A DNA stretch of 37,254 nucleotides from Holophagaceae bacterium (GCA_025357545.1 JANXPB010000003.1:1-37254); one strand, 5' to 3'; counted from the first letter of the stretch, positions 20,856 to 29,059 are shown. The notes: generated by a model not told the origin, from the sequence alone. Program-made: numbers and translations.

Positions 20856-21367
20856 TGGCGCTGCCAATTGAACGCATCCTGCCATCTATCTTGGTGCTTC
20901 GGGGAGAGAAAATCATTCTGGATGCAGATTTTACGGGGCTCTACGGCGTGGAAACGAGGGTATTGCTCCAGTCGGTCCGCCGCAACATCGAGCGCTATCT
21001 CGATGACTTCATGTTCCAGTTGTCAGAAGCGGAATGGCTCGACTTGAGATCACAATCTATGATCCCAAGTTCCTGGGGTGGCCGTCGGACTGCGCCGTTT
21101 GCCTTCACGGAACAAGGCGTAGCCATGCTTTCCAGTGTGCTCCGCAGTGACCGGGCCATCGCCGTGAATATCGAGATAATGAGGGCCTTCGTCCAGCTGA
21201 AACGCATGTTGGCCACCCATGCGGACCTCGCCCGCAAGATCGAGTCACTCGAACGGAAATACGATGCCCAGTTCCGAGGCGTATTTGATGCAATCCGGGA
21301 GCTGATGACGCCCCAGGTCAAAGCCAAGAAACAGCCCATCGGGTTCAAAGTGAAGCAGCATCTATGA
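20855..21367 (+). CDS. ORF6N-domain (KilA-N-related) protein
   Basis: 170 residues. The N-terminal half has the ORF6N pattern: PSILVLRGEKIILDADFTGL, YGVETRVLLQSVRRNIERY, DDFMFQLSEAE, then APFAFTEQGVAMLSSVLRS and AVNIEIMRAFVQL. A coiled-coil tail follows (ARKIESLERKYDAQF). ORF6N proteins are DNA-binding and typical of phages and mobile islands; bacterial copies have no agreed role. It starts inside the pyrB stop (TGATG) and its own stop overlaps the gpmI ATG by four bases (ATGA), so it is translationally wedged between two core enzymes. Its first part is visibly less GC-rich than its neighbours. This points to capture of an accessory gene in a housekeeping operon. Confidence 0.88.
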   Translation: MALPIERILPSILVLRGEKIILDADFTGLYGVETRVLLQSVRRNIERYLDDFMFQLSEAEWLDLRSQSMIPSSWGGRRTAPFAFTEQGVAMLSSVLRSDRAIAVNIEIMRAFVQLKRMLATHADLARKIESLERKYDAQFRGVFDAIRELMTPQVKAKKQPIGFKVKQHL

Positions 21368-22887
21368 TCTCCGGCCCCTTCACCCTGCTCATCCTTGACG
21401 GCTTCGGCGACGGGCCGCGCAACGCGTTCGATGCGACCTTCACGGCGGGAATGCCGCATTTCACTGAACTTCGCAAGCGTTATGCCTGCACTCAGCTGCA
21501 AACTTACGGCGAAGCGGTGGGGCTGCCCGAAGGCCAGTTCGGCAATTCTGAAGTGGGCCACACCAACCTGGGCGCGGGGCGGGTGGTCTGGCAGGAATTG
21601 ACACGCATCGACGCGGCCATCCGGCGCGGCACCTTCCGCGAAAATGCGCCCATCGCCAAGCTGCTGGCGGATCTGAAGGCCACGGGCAAGCGCCTGCACC
21701 TGCTGGGCCTCGTGTCCGACGGCGGCGTCCACAGCCACCAGAACCACCTGGTGGCCCTCGCGAAATGGGCCCAGGACGAGGGTCTCCCCACTACCCTCCA
21801 CGCCTTCCTGGACGGCCGCGACACCGCCCAGAAGAGCGCCGATGGCTACCTGCAGTGGCTCAGCTTCCAGCTCCGTGACTGCCCCCTCGTTGCCATTGGC
21901 TCTCTGTGCGGCCGCTACACCGCCATGGACCGCGACCAGCGCTGGGACCGCACCGAGCGGGCCTGGAGGCTGCTGGTGGACGGCGTCGGCGAATTCGAAT
22001 CCATCGATGCGGCCTCCGGCATTGGTGAAGCCTACGCCCGGGGCGAGACCGATGAATTCGTGTCGCCCACCCGACTGACGGCCTTCCATCCCATCGCCGA
22101 TGGGGATGGCGTCCTCTATTTCAATTTCCGCGCGGATCGGGGCCGGCAGCTCTGCCACGCCCTGGTGTCGCCGGACTTCAAGGGCTTCGTTCCCGCCCAT
22201 CGGCCCCAGATTTCGCTGCTGACCTTCACGCAATACGACATCCTGCTGGACCCCTACCTCTGCGTGGCCTATCCCCCCCAGAACCTCACGCGCATCCTGG
22301 GCGAGCTCATCTCGGAACAAGGCTGGCAGCAGTTCCGTACCGCGGAAACCGAGAAGTACGCCCACGTCACCTACTTCTTCAACGGTGGCCGCGAAGCGCC
22401 CTTCACCGGCGAGGACCGCCGACTGGTGCCCTCCCCCAAGGTGGCCACCTACGACCTGCAGCCGGAGATGAGCTGCCTGGACGTGACCCGGGGCCTGACC
22501 CAGGCCATCCGCAGCGGCGCCTACCGACTGCTCGTCTGCAACCTCGCCAACGGCGACATGGTGGGGCATACCGGCGACCTCAGCGCGGCCACCACGGCCT
22601 GTGAAGTGCTGGATGACGCCATCCGCGCCATCGCCGAAGCGTCCTTGGAAATGGGCGGAGCCCTCTTCATCACCGCCGACCACGGCAACTGCGAATGCAT
22701 GCGCGACGAAGCCGGGAACCCCCACACGGCCCACACCCTCAATCCCGTGCCCGCAGTGTTGGTGGCCAAAGGCTTCGAGGCCCTTCAACTCCACGCAGGG
22801 GGCGCGCTGAGCGATGTGGCGCCCACACTGTTGAAGCTGATGGACCTGGCGCAGCCACCTGAGATGGACGGCAGGCCACTATTCTGA
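21364..22887 (+). CDS. gpmI: 2,3-bisphosphoglycerate-independent phosphoglycerate mutase
   Basis: 507 residues, full length. Interconverts 3- and 2-phosphoglycerate in glycolysis with two manganese ions. The metal/phospho-serine site is S62 in LPEGQFGNSEVGHTNLGAGR; metal ligands appear as LDGFGDG (D12), NGDMVGHTGDL and ITADHGNCE. The phosphotransferase region shows FLDGRDTAQKSA and LYFNFRADRGRQ. The ATG at 21364 overlaps the ORF6N stop, so it depends at least partly on that gene's translation. There is no obvious terminator after it before the convergent small gene at 22907. Confidence 0.96.
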   Translation: MISGPFTLLILDGFGDGPRNAFDATFTAGMPHFTELRKRYACTQLQTYGEAVGLPEGQFGNSEVGHTNLGAGRVVWQELTRIDAAIRRGTFRENAPIAKLLADLKATGKRLHLLGLVSDGGVHSHQNHLVALAKWAQDEGLPTTLHAFLDGRDTAQKSADGYLQWLSFQLRDCPLVAIGSLCGRYTAMDRDQRWDRTERAWRLLVDGVGEFESIDAASGIGEAYARGETDEFVSPTRLTAFHPIADGDGVLYFNFRADRGRQLCHALVSPDFKGFVPAHRPQISLLTFTQYDILLDPYLCVAYPPQNLTRILGELISEQGWQQFRTAETEKYAHVTYFFNGGREAPFTGEDRRLVPSPKVATYDLQPEMSCLDVTRGLTQAIRSGAYRLLVCNLANGDMVGHTGDLSAATTACEVLDDAIRAIAEASLEMGGALFITADHGNCECMRDEAGNPHTAHTLNPVPAVLVAKGFEALQLHAGGALSDVAPTLLKLMDLAQPPEMDGRPLF

Positions 22888-22906
22888 AATAAGGCCAGTT
22901 TCTCGT

Positions 22907-23104
22907 TCACTTGCCCCGGTTGCTGCTGCGGGTGTGCGCCGCGCCACCGGCTTTGCCGGCCGGCTTGGTGCTGGCCTTGACCTTGGGCATGGGACTCTTG
23001 GCCCCCTGCGGGGCGGGCTTGGAGTCCGCAGCGATCTCGGTTTTCTTGGGCGTGAGGTTCTTCATGATGTCGGCAGCTTTGGACAGGTCGGGCTTCACGG
23101 TCAT
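22907..23104 (-). CDS. Small basic Lys/Ala/Pro-rich protein
   Basis: 65 residues, starting MTVKPDLSKAADIMKNLTPK and ending in a basic tail (AAHTRSSNRGK). No membrane segment or signal peptide is seen. About one residue in five is lysine, and Ala, Pro and Ser are frequent, so it is probably disordered and may bind nucleic acid. GGGAG lies 6 bases upstream of the ATG, and TAGACT lies about 30 bases upstream as a possible -10. No family is recognised. Confidence 0.6.
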   Translation of the reverse strand: MTVKPDLSKAADIMKNLTPKKTEIAADSKPAPQGAKSPMPKVKASTKPAGKAGGAAHTRSSNRGK

Positions 23105-23217
23105 GGGGGGCTCCCTCGCAAATGGCTCCTCACAGTCTAGTGCGCTCCACCAAAAGCACGTGCATCAATCGGGTGGGACGGAGCCCACTTCCATGGGCCT
23201 TCGCCCTTATGGCGGCC

Positions 23218-23270
23218 AGTGGTGCCCGCAAGGGTTGTGAATGGTGCATACATTTCGGACGGGCACCACT
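23218..23270. repeat. 53-bp palindrome A
   Basis: Arms AGTGGTGCCCG (23218-23228) and CGGGCACCACT (23260-23270) are perfect inverted repeats around a 31-base loop, with CACTAG at the right end. Two relatives of exactly the same length lie at 23954-24006 and 24102-24154. Confidence 0.8.
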
Positions 23271-23328
23271 AGCCTCTTTGCAAAAAGCGGCGTATGCTCC
23301 CAGCCGCCATTCAACCCAAGGAGGAACT

Positions 23329-23949
23329 ATGCGCAAGACTTTCACCCTGGCCCTCGGCCTGAGCCTGGCCCTTTCGCCCCTGGTCGCCCAGGACAAGGCG
23401 GATGACAAGAAGAAGGCCCCATCAATGGCGGACATGATGCCCAAGCCTGGGCCGGAAATGGCCAAAATCAAAAGCCTGATGGGAACTTGGGAGATCCAGG
23501 AAACCATGGAGACCGGCCCCATGGGACCCGGCGGCAAGGGCCGCGGCATCAGCCACGTTTCTTCAGGCCCTGGCGGCCTGTCGATCATCATCGACTATCG
23601 CTCCACCAGCGGCCACATGAAGGGGTTCAAGGGGCACAGCGTGGTGGCCTGGGATGCGGAGGCCAAGGCCTACAAGCAGATCTGGACCGACAACATGATG
23701 CCCATGATCATGGTGTCCACCGGGGCCTGGGACGGGGACAAGCTCGTCATGACCTCCGAAGGCACCATGATGGGCAAGCCCTACAAGAGCCAGGACACCC
23801 TGACCGGCATCGGCACCGACACCTTCACGGTCACCTCTGAAATGTCCATGGGTGGCTCGCCCATGGCCAAAGCCATGACCCTGGTGCACCATCGCGCCAA
23901 GGCGGGTGAAGCGAAGCCCGCCGAGAAGAAGGAGGACGCCAAGAAGTGA
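23329..23949 (+). CDS. Secreted DUF1579-family protein
   Basis: 206 residues. A signal peptide (MRKTFTLALGLSLALSPLVA) is followed by a charged stretch and a domain beginning KIKSLMGTWEIQETM. Family-like strands follow: GRGISHVSSGPGG, FKGHSVVAWDAEAKAYKQIW, WDGDKLVMTSEG and DTFTVTSEMSMGG. The DUF1579 group has a lipocalin-like fold of unknown function; members often lie in the periplasm. The C-terminal tail is rich in Lys, Glu and Ala. AGGAGG lies 5 bases upstream of the ATG. The gene is flanked by two copies of a 53-bp palindrome. Confidence 0.8.
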   Translation: MRKTFTLALGLSLALSPLVAQDKADDKKKAPSMADMMPKPGPEMAKIKSLMGTWEIQETMETGPMGPGGKGRGISHVSSGPGGLSIIIDYRSTSGHMKGFKGHSVVAWDAEAKAYKQIWTDNMMPMIMVSTGAWDGDKLVMTSEGTMMGKPYKSQDTLTGIGTDTFTVTSEMSMGGSPMAKAMTLVHHRAKAGEAKPAEKKEDAKK

Positions 23950-23953
23950 TCCT

Positions 23954-24006
23954 AGTGGTGCCCGCGCGAAATAATCGGATCATTCCACTCGCTCATGGGC
24001 ACCACG
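23954..24006. repeat. 53-bp palindrome B (inverted relative to A and C)
   Basis: Left arm AGTGGTGCCCG (23954-23964) is identical to that of palindrome A; right arm GGGCACCAC (23997-24005) pairs with it over nine bases. Here CTAGTG is at the left end, so this copy has the opposite orientation. It begins just past the DUF1579 stop codon. Confidence 0.75.
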
Positions 24007-24021
24007 TGGCGGGGGTCTGGG

Positions 24022-24095
24022 GGCACGGCAGTGCCACCAGAGGGGTGATAGCCCCGGCGCGTCTGCGCGCCGGGGCGCCTGAGGGGCCATGCCCC
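24022..24095. repeat. Cluster of three hairpins in a convergent gap
   Basis: Between palindromes B and C lie GGCAC-GGCA-GTGCC (about 24022-24035), a perfect 11-bp stem GCCCCGGCGCG-TCTG-CGCGCCGGGGC (24051-24076) and GGGGC-CAT-GCCCC (24083-24095). None is followed by a T-run on either strand. The strong middle hairpin could block transcription from both sides of this convergent gap. Confidence 0.6.
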
Positions 24096-24101
24096 GATGC
24101 A

Positions 24102-24154
24102 AGTGCACCCCGCCGGCTCCATCCTTGATCCTGGTATTTCAGGCGGGGTGCACT
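24102..24154. repeat. 53-bp palindrome C
   Basis: Perfect 13-bp arms AGTGCACCCCGCC (24102-24114) and GGCGGGGTGCACT (24142-24154) around a 27-base loop, with CACTAG at the right end. The right arm overlaps the menG stop codon by two bases. Arm sequence differs from A and B after AGTG, but length and end are the same. Confidence 0.75.
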
Positions 24155-24848
24155 AGGGCTTGAGGCCCACGTGCAGCGCCACGATGCCGCCGGTGAGGTT
24201 GGTCCAGCGGACCTGCTTGAATCCGGCGGCCACCAGTTCCCTGGCCAGCTCCCGCTGATTCGGAAAATTACGGATGCTTTCGGGCAGGTAGGTGTAGGCG
24301 GATTTATCGCCGGAAAGGACGGCGCCGACACGGGGCAACACGTTGCTTGAATACCAGGAGTAAAGGCCGCGGAAGCCTGGCACCACGGGCGTGGAGAACT
24401 CCAGGATGGTGAGCTGACCGCCGGGTTTCAGCACCCTTAGAAACTCACCATAGGCCTTGCCTCGCTGTTCCACGTTGCGGATGCCGTAGCAGATGGTGAG
24501 GCCATCGAAAGCCGCGTCCTTGAAGGGCAAAGCCTGGGCATCCGCATCGCTGCTGGCCCAGATGAGGTTGGCCAGCTCCTTCTTTCGGAATTTCATGGGG
24601 CCTAAGCGCAACATGGCGTGGGTGAAATCCGTGCTGATGACCTCGGCGCCGCGCTTGGCCAGGGCGATGCTGGAATCGCCGGTGCCCGCGGCGACGTCGA
24701 GCAGGCGCTTGCCAGGCGCGGCGCCACTGATGCGGGCCATGCGCCTCCACCAGTAGAAATCAATGCCCCCGGAAAGCACGTGGTTCAGCAGGTCGTATTT
24801 TCCGGCGATACCCGAGAACATGGCCTGGACTTGTTTCCCCTCGGGCAC
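24153..24848 (-). CDS. menG: Demethylmenaquinone methyltransferase (MenG/UbiE family)
   Basis: About 231 residues. C-methylates demethylmenaquinone with S-adenosylmethionine, the last step of menaquinone synthesis. Family motifs include MFSGIAGKYDLLNHVLSGG near the N terminus, the SAM loop LLDVAAGTGDSSIAL, ICYGIRNVEQRGKAYGEF, LKPGGQLTILEFS and YTYLPESIRNFPNQ. UbiE in ubiquinone producers is the same family; menaquinone is assumed because the rest of the window fits an Acidobacteriota-like host. The start is uncertain: GTG at 24848 has a close GGAG, while a TTG at 24866 would add six residues. Palindrome C overlaps its stop codon. Confidence 0.88.
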   Translation of the reverse strand: MPEGKQVQAMFSGIAGKYDLLNHVLSGGIDFYWWRRMARISGAAPGKRLLDVAAGTGDSSIALAKRGAEVISTDFTHAMLRLGPMKFRKKELANLIWASSDADAQALPFKDAAFDGLTICYGIRNVEQRGKAYGEFLRVLKPGGQLTILEFSTPVVPGFRGLYSWYSSNVLPRVGAVLSGDKSAYTYLPESIRNFPNQRELARELVAAGFKQVRWTNLTGGIVALHVGLKP

Positions 24849-24957
24849 ACCGCCTCCAAGCTCCAATCATCGCAAGTTCCGCCCCATTACCCAAGGTATG
24901 GCTGGCACTGGGAGCCACTCGGCGCGATGATCCTTGCGTTTCCCCAAAGGAGTCCCC

Positions 24958-26742
24958 ATGGCCACCGTCGCTGTCGAACGCATCAAGGGCGGGTCATTCC
25001 TGTTGACACCCATCGGCCAGCTGCCCCAGTTCACCCCCGAGGAACTCTCCGAGGACTCCAAGGAGTTCGCCCGGGCCGCGCGGGAATTCATCGAAGGTGA
25101 GGTGCTGCCCAAGGATGCCCAGATCGACACGCTGGACTTGCCGCTCACGATCCAACTGCTCAAGAAGGCCGGTGAAATCGGCCTGCTGAGCATCGAAATC
25201 CCCGAGGCTTACGAAGGTCTGGAACTGGACAAGAAGAGCGGCCTGCTGGTGCTGGAGGAAATGAGCAAGCAGGCCAGCTTCTCCGTGAGCTTCGGCGCCC
25301 ACACCGGCATCGGCACCCTGCCCATCGTGTACTTCGGGACCGAGGCCCAGAAAAAGCATTACCTCCCGAAATTGGCCACCGCCGAACTGTTGGCGGCCTA
25401 CGCTTTGACCGAAGCCGGCAGCGGCTCGGACGCCATGGCGGCCAAGACCACCGCGGTGTTGGACGGCGACATGTGGGTGCTCAACGGCACCAAGATGTGG
25501 ATCACCAACGCGGGCTTCGCGGATGTATTCTGCACCTTCGCCAAGATCGACGGCCAGCACTTCAGCTGCTTCATCATCGAGAAGACCGACCCCGGCGTGA
25601 GCACCGGCGCTGAAGAGCACAAGCTCGGCATCAAGGGCAGCTCCACGCGCACCCTCATCCTGGAGAACTGCCGCATCCCCAAGGACCGGCTGCTTGGCGA
25701 GTTGGGCAAGGGTCACAAGATCGCTTTCGGCATTCTCAACATCGGGCGCTTCAAGCTTGGGGCGGGCTGCATCGGCGGCGCCAAGCGCGTGATCGAATAC
25801 ACCTTGAAGTACACCGGCGAGCGCCAGCAGTTCAACAAGCCCCTGCACAGCTTCGGGCTCATCCAGCAGAAGCTGGCGGACATGGCCACCAAGATCTTCG
25901 TGGGCGAGGCCATGAACTGGCGCACCATCGGCTACATCGACGACGCCCTCGCCGAGATCAGCTGGAGCGATGCCGACGCCAGCGCCGAAAAGATGAAGGC
26001 CATCGACGAGTACAGCATCGAAGCCAGCATCGCCAAGGTCTGGGGCAGCGAAGCCCTGTTCTGGATCGCCGACGAGGCTGTGCAGTGCTTCGGCGGCTAC
26101 GGCTACAGCGCTGAATATCCGGCGGAGAAGATCTACCGGGACTGCCGCATCAACCGCATCTTCGAAGGCACCAACGAGATCAACCGCCTGATCATCGCCG
26201 GGACGCTCCTGAAGCGCGCCATGAAGGGCGATCTGCCGTTGATGCAGTTCGGCCAGCAGGTGGCCAAGGAGATCTCGAATCCGCCCAAGGCAGCGGCCTT
26301 CACCGGCCCCGTGGCACGCCTCAAGCATGGCGTGGAACTGAGCAAGCGCCAGTGCATGCTGGCCTCAGGGCTGGCGGTGCAGGTGCTCGGCCAGAAGCTC
26401 GTGGACAACCAGGAGGTCATGGCCCGCATGAGCAACATGATGATGGAGATCTATGCCATGGAAAGCGCCATCGTGCGCGCCGAGCGAATGCTGGAATCCG
26501 GCCACCGCTGGGCGGAAATCGCCCGGGATTTCACCGAGCTCTATGTCAACGAAGCCTGGCACCGGGTCCACGGCGATGCGCGGATGCTCTGCGCCGACAT
26601 CACCGACGGCGAGGGTCTCCGCCACGCCTTGGCGGGCATCAAGGCCTTCGCGGAATTCCACCCCACCAGCTGCGCACGGCTACGCGGCCGCATCGCCAGC
26701 CAGCTCATCCAGAAGGGGGGGTATCCCATCGAACTCGCCTGA
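24958..26742 (+). CDS. Acyl-CoA dehydrogenase, long VLCAD/ACAD9-like type
   Basis: 594 residues: a standard acyl-CoA dehydrogenase core (to about 430) plus a C-terminal helical extension typical of very-long-chain enzymes. Motifs are YALTEAGSGSDAMA, WVLNGTKMWITNAGFAD, CFGGYGYSAEYP and RIFEGTNEINRL, where E403 is the catalytic base position. It oxidises acyl-CoA with FAD and ETF, probably at the membrane. The ATG at 24958 has AGGAG 5 bases upstream; an in-frame ATG 24 bases earlier is not needed. Its last codons and stop are repeated 109 bp downstream (26832-26852). A perfect terminator follows at 26890. Confidence 0.94.
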   Translation: MATVAVERIKGGSFLLTPIGQLPQFTPEELSEDSKEFARAAREFIEGEVLPKDAQIDTLDLPLTIQLLKKAGEIGLLSIEIPEAYEGLELDKKSGLLVLEEMSKQASFSVSFGAHTGIGTLPIVYFGTEAQKKHYLPKLATAELLAAYALTEAGSGSDAMAAKTTAVLDGDMWVLNGTKMWITNAGFADVFCTFAKIDGQHFSCFIIEKTDPGVSTGAEEHKLGIKGSSTRTLILENCRIPKDRLLGELGKGHKIAFGILNIGRFKLGAGCIGGAKRVIEYTLKYTGERQQFNKPLHSFGLIQQKLADMATKIFVGEAMNWRTIGYIDDALAEISWSDADASAEKMKAIDEYSIEASIAKVWGSEALFWIADEAVQCFGGYGYSAEYPAEKIYRDCRINRIFEGTNEINRLIIAGTLLKRAMKGDLPLMQFGQQVAKEISNPPKAAAFTGPVARLKHGVELSKRQCMLASGLAVQVLGQKLVDNQEVMARMSNMMMEIYAMESAIVRAERMLESGHRWAEIARDFTELYVNEAWHRVHGDARMLCADITDGEGLRHALAGIKAFAEFHPTSCARLRGRIASQLIQKGGYPIELA

Positions 26743-26743
26743 A
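26723..26743. repeat. 21-bp direct repeat, copy 1 (3' end of the acyl-CoA dehydrogenase gene)
   Basis: The 21 bases beginning ATCCCATCGAACTCGCCTGA encode the last residues (PIELA) and stop codon, plus one base. They recur exactly at 26832-26852. Confidence 0.85.
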
Positions 26744-26831
26744 CAACGGCTCGCTTGGGGGATAACTGGACTACCCCTCGATCACACGCATCGTGTGCTT
26801 CCACTCGACTCTGGCTCGCGGAAAGGGGCCC

Positions 26832-26852
26832 ATCCCATCGAACTCGCCTGAA
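26832..26852. repeat. 21-bp direct repeat, copy 2 (downstream of the gene)
   Basis: Exact copy of 26723-26743, 109 bp away. The bases before it (GGAAAGGGGCC) also resemble those before copy 1 (AGAAGGGGGGGT). The intervening DNA carries a CACACG-CAT-CGTGTG hairpin and no gene. Confidence 0.85.
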
Positions 26853-26889
26853 ATTCGACCGCCCTTCAGGGCCTCTCTATGATCTTTTT

Positions 26890-26915
26890 AAAAAGCCCCC
26901 GATGGGGGGCTTTTT
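26890..26915. terminator. Bidirectional intrinsic terminator
   Basis: AAAAAGCCCCC-GATG-GGGGGCTTTTT is a perfect palindromic stem, with T-runs on both strands. It separates the plus-strand acyl-CoA dehydrogenase from the minus-strand FecR-domain gene whose stop is at 26934. Confidence 0.95.
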
Positions 26916-26933
26916 ACATTGGGTCGGAGTACC

Positions 26934-28937
26934 TCAGCGGTGACGACCTTCGCCGCCGCGCTCATTGGAGGAGGATCGGGATTCCTGGCGGGAGGCCGAG
27001 TGGCTCTCCTGCCGTGGCGCGGAGCGTTCTTCACGCTGGATGGGAGCGGGACGGCTCTCCTGCCGAGGGGCCGGGCGCTCTTCACGCTGGGCGGGCCGTG
27101 ATTCTTCCCGCGGACGGTCGCGGGGGGGCGCTGGGCGCTCGTCCCGATAGATCTCCCGGGGGCGGTCGTGGGGGCGGTCATGGGGCGATTCAGAAGGACG
27201 ATCCTGGGTGCGCTCCCGGGGGCGATCGACGGGGCGTTCGACTGGGCGATCATTTGACTGGTCCACCGGCCGCGATGGCCGTCCGCCGCCCGTGTCCCCA
27301 AGCCGGTCCGTGCGGCCATTGTTCAGGTCGCGAGGGCGGTCCACCGGACGATCCACGGGCCGATCAACTGGTCGATCGGCAGGACGGTGCGCCTCCGTGG
27401 CGCCACGACCCTGGTCCCCGGTTGGATTGGGGCGGTCCACAAAATGGGTGGGGCCCCGATCCGTAGCGATGACTCCGCGGCTCGCAGAGGCTCCGGGAGT
27501 GCGGTTCTCAAAGGGTGTTGGGGTGGCTCGACCGCGGTCCACCGGTGACATGTTGACCGTACGGCCTGTGGTGGTCTGGGCGGACCGCGCATAGGCGTTC
27601 ATGCGGTCCTGGCCCACGCCTCGATTGAAGGCATTCGCCAATTGCCCGGGGTTCTGGAATTCAGTCCGGGTAGCGATGACCGGCGTGGTGCGCCAGGGAG
27701 GCGCAAGGCTGCGGCCATTGGCGGCCCAGGTGGTGGCGCCAGTGCCGCCGGACAGGTTGGCTATCACCTGGTGATCGGAGATCAGCCGGCTATGGATATT
27801 CACATTGTTGATGTAGTTCACGTTCACCACGTTCCAGGCGTGGTAGCCATTCCAGGCGCCGTAGCCCCAGGCGCAGGGCTGGTTGTAATAGCCCAAGGGC
27901 GCCCAACCGTAGTAGCTTCCGATGTGGTTCCAGGCCACCCACGCGGGGCTGTAATAGCTGCCGGGGATCCAGTACCAGCCGTAACCCGCACCCCAGCCCC
28001 AGCGGCCGAAATGGTAGGTCAGATAGCCCCAGGGTTCATCGCTCACCCAGGTCATGCCCGCGGAATAGGCGCCCCACCGGCCCTGGGAATAGGGACGCCA
28101 ATCGCCCGATGAAACGCGTGGGCGCCAAACACGGCCCACTTCCGCGACATCCACCCAGGAACCGTTGTCGTCCAGTTCGTCGCTGTAGTAGCGGACATCC
28201 GAAGGCACGTTGTCCCAGGAGGCGCCGCGTCGGGCCAGCATGTAGGAATCGCTCCAGGAATCGAAGTCATCCTGGTCGTAGGTGTTGTAGCTGCGCACAC
28301 GGTCCAGGCGGTCCTGCCCGCTGTACACCGTGAGCCGCTCGCCGGCCAGGATCCTGGCCTGGTCGCGCTCATTGGCGAAGGTGACCCGCCCGGTGGCGAC
28401 GCGCACCCGGACGCTGCGGTCCGAATCTACCTCGAGCGTGACGTTGGCCTTCCCATCCAGGTTCGCTGTGCCCGAAGGGGTATCGATGCGGATGCGGCCA
28501 GCGCTGTCAGCGCCATAGTTCACCCGAAGGCTGCCCCGGTCCAGACGAAGGAGCACCTGGCGGGAACCATCCTTGTCGGTGAAGAGCGCGGCCACCGTGA
28601 AGTGCGTGTTGCGGCCGAACGCCACGCGGCTGCCATCCCCGAGTTGCAGGACGCCACGGCCCCGGCTGTCGATGACATCGCCTTCGGCTATGGGCGTGCC
28701 CCGGGAAAGCGTCTCGTCCAGGTCGCCCTTGCGAATCCGCACATCGCCTTCGAGGACTTTGACGGCCGCATAGCGGTAGGGCGCCTCACCCTGGTAGTCC
28801 CCATCCTCTGAATCCCTCTGCACCACCGGCGCTGCCTGGGCATAGGTCGAGACAAGAAAGGGAGCGGCCACCGCGAGCAGGGCCGTTAAGAGCGGGAGCC
28901 GGAGAATCCAGGATTGGGAAGGGGTTCGGATGGACAT
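26934..28937 (-). CDS. Secreted FecR-domain protein with Trp/Tyr-rich domain and DRPV-repeat tail
   Basis: 667 residues in three parts. A signal peptide (to about 36, ending TYAQAA) leads to a FecR-like beta domain (about 58-210: VKVLEGDVRIRKGD, GDVIDSRGRGVLQLGDGS, IRIDTPSGTANLDG). Then comes a Trp/Tyr/Gly-rich domain (about 250-385: WVDVAEVGRVWRPRVSSGDW, WGYLTYHFGRWGWGAGYGWY, WAPLGYYN), which resembles the DUF6600 region found with FecR. The last 190 residues are low-complexity, with DRPV tetrapeptide repeats and then ERPAPRQESRPAP-like repeats, strongly charged and probably disordered. AGGAGG precedes the ATG. No sigma factor or TonB receptor is adjacent, so the classical FecIR role is unlikely; a cell-surface or structural role is inferred. 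Confidence 0.85.
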   Translation of the reverse strand: MSIRTPSQSWILRLPLLTALLAVAAPFLVSTYAQAAPVVQRDSEDGDYQGEAPYRYAAVKVLEGDVRIRKGDLDETLSRGTPIAEGDVIDSRGRGVLQLGDGSRVAFGRNTHFTVAALFTDKDGSRQVLLRLDRGSLRVNYGADSAGRIRIDTPSGTANLDGKANVTLEVDSDRSVRVRVATGRVTFANERDQARILAGERLTVYSGQDRLDRVRSYNTYDQDDFDSWSDSYMLARRGASWDNVPSDVRYYSDELDDNGSWVDVAEVGRVWRPRVSSGDWRPYSQGRWGAYSAGMTWVSDEPWGYLTYHFGRWGWGAGYGWYWIPGSYYSPAWVAWNHIGSYYGWAPLGYYNQPCAWGYGAWNGYHAWNVVNVNYINNVNIHSRLISDHQVIANLSGGTGATTWAANGRSLAPPWRTTPVIATRTEFQNPGQLANAFNRGVGQDRMNAYARSAQTTTGRTVNMSPVDRGRATPTPFENRTPGASASRGVIATDRGPTHFVDRPNPTGDQGRGATEAHRPADRPVDRPVDRPVDRPRDLNNGRTDRLGDTGGGRPSRPVDQSNDRPVERPVDRPRERTQDRPSESPHDRPHDRPREIYRDERPAPPRDRPREESRPAQREERPAPRQESRPAPIQREERSAPRQESHSASRQESRSSSNERGGEGRHR

Positions 28938-29059
28938 GGCTCAACCTCCTGAGATAGGGATGCCGGAATCTTTGGGAAGGCTTCCGGAGACCGTAAAGAC
29001 ATAGCCAAGGCCGTGCCAGTCGATTGGACCCACCCGACGCCCTCCGGGTTGCAAGGCCA

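Noticed and set aside
20995-22794. Minus-strand open frame of about 600 codons opposite gpmI and the ORF6N gene
   Set aside because: It spans two plus-strand genes with clear motifs and has no domain of its own.
27200-27400. Possible CRISPR-like repeat array
   Set aside because: The short repeats encode the in-frame DRPV tail of the FecR-domain protein; there are no uniform repeats with unique spacers.
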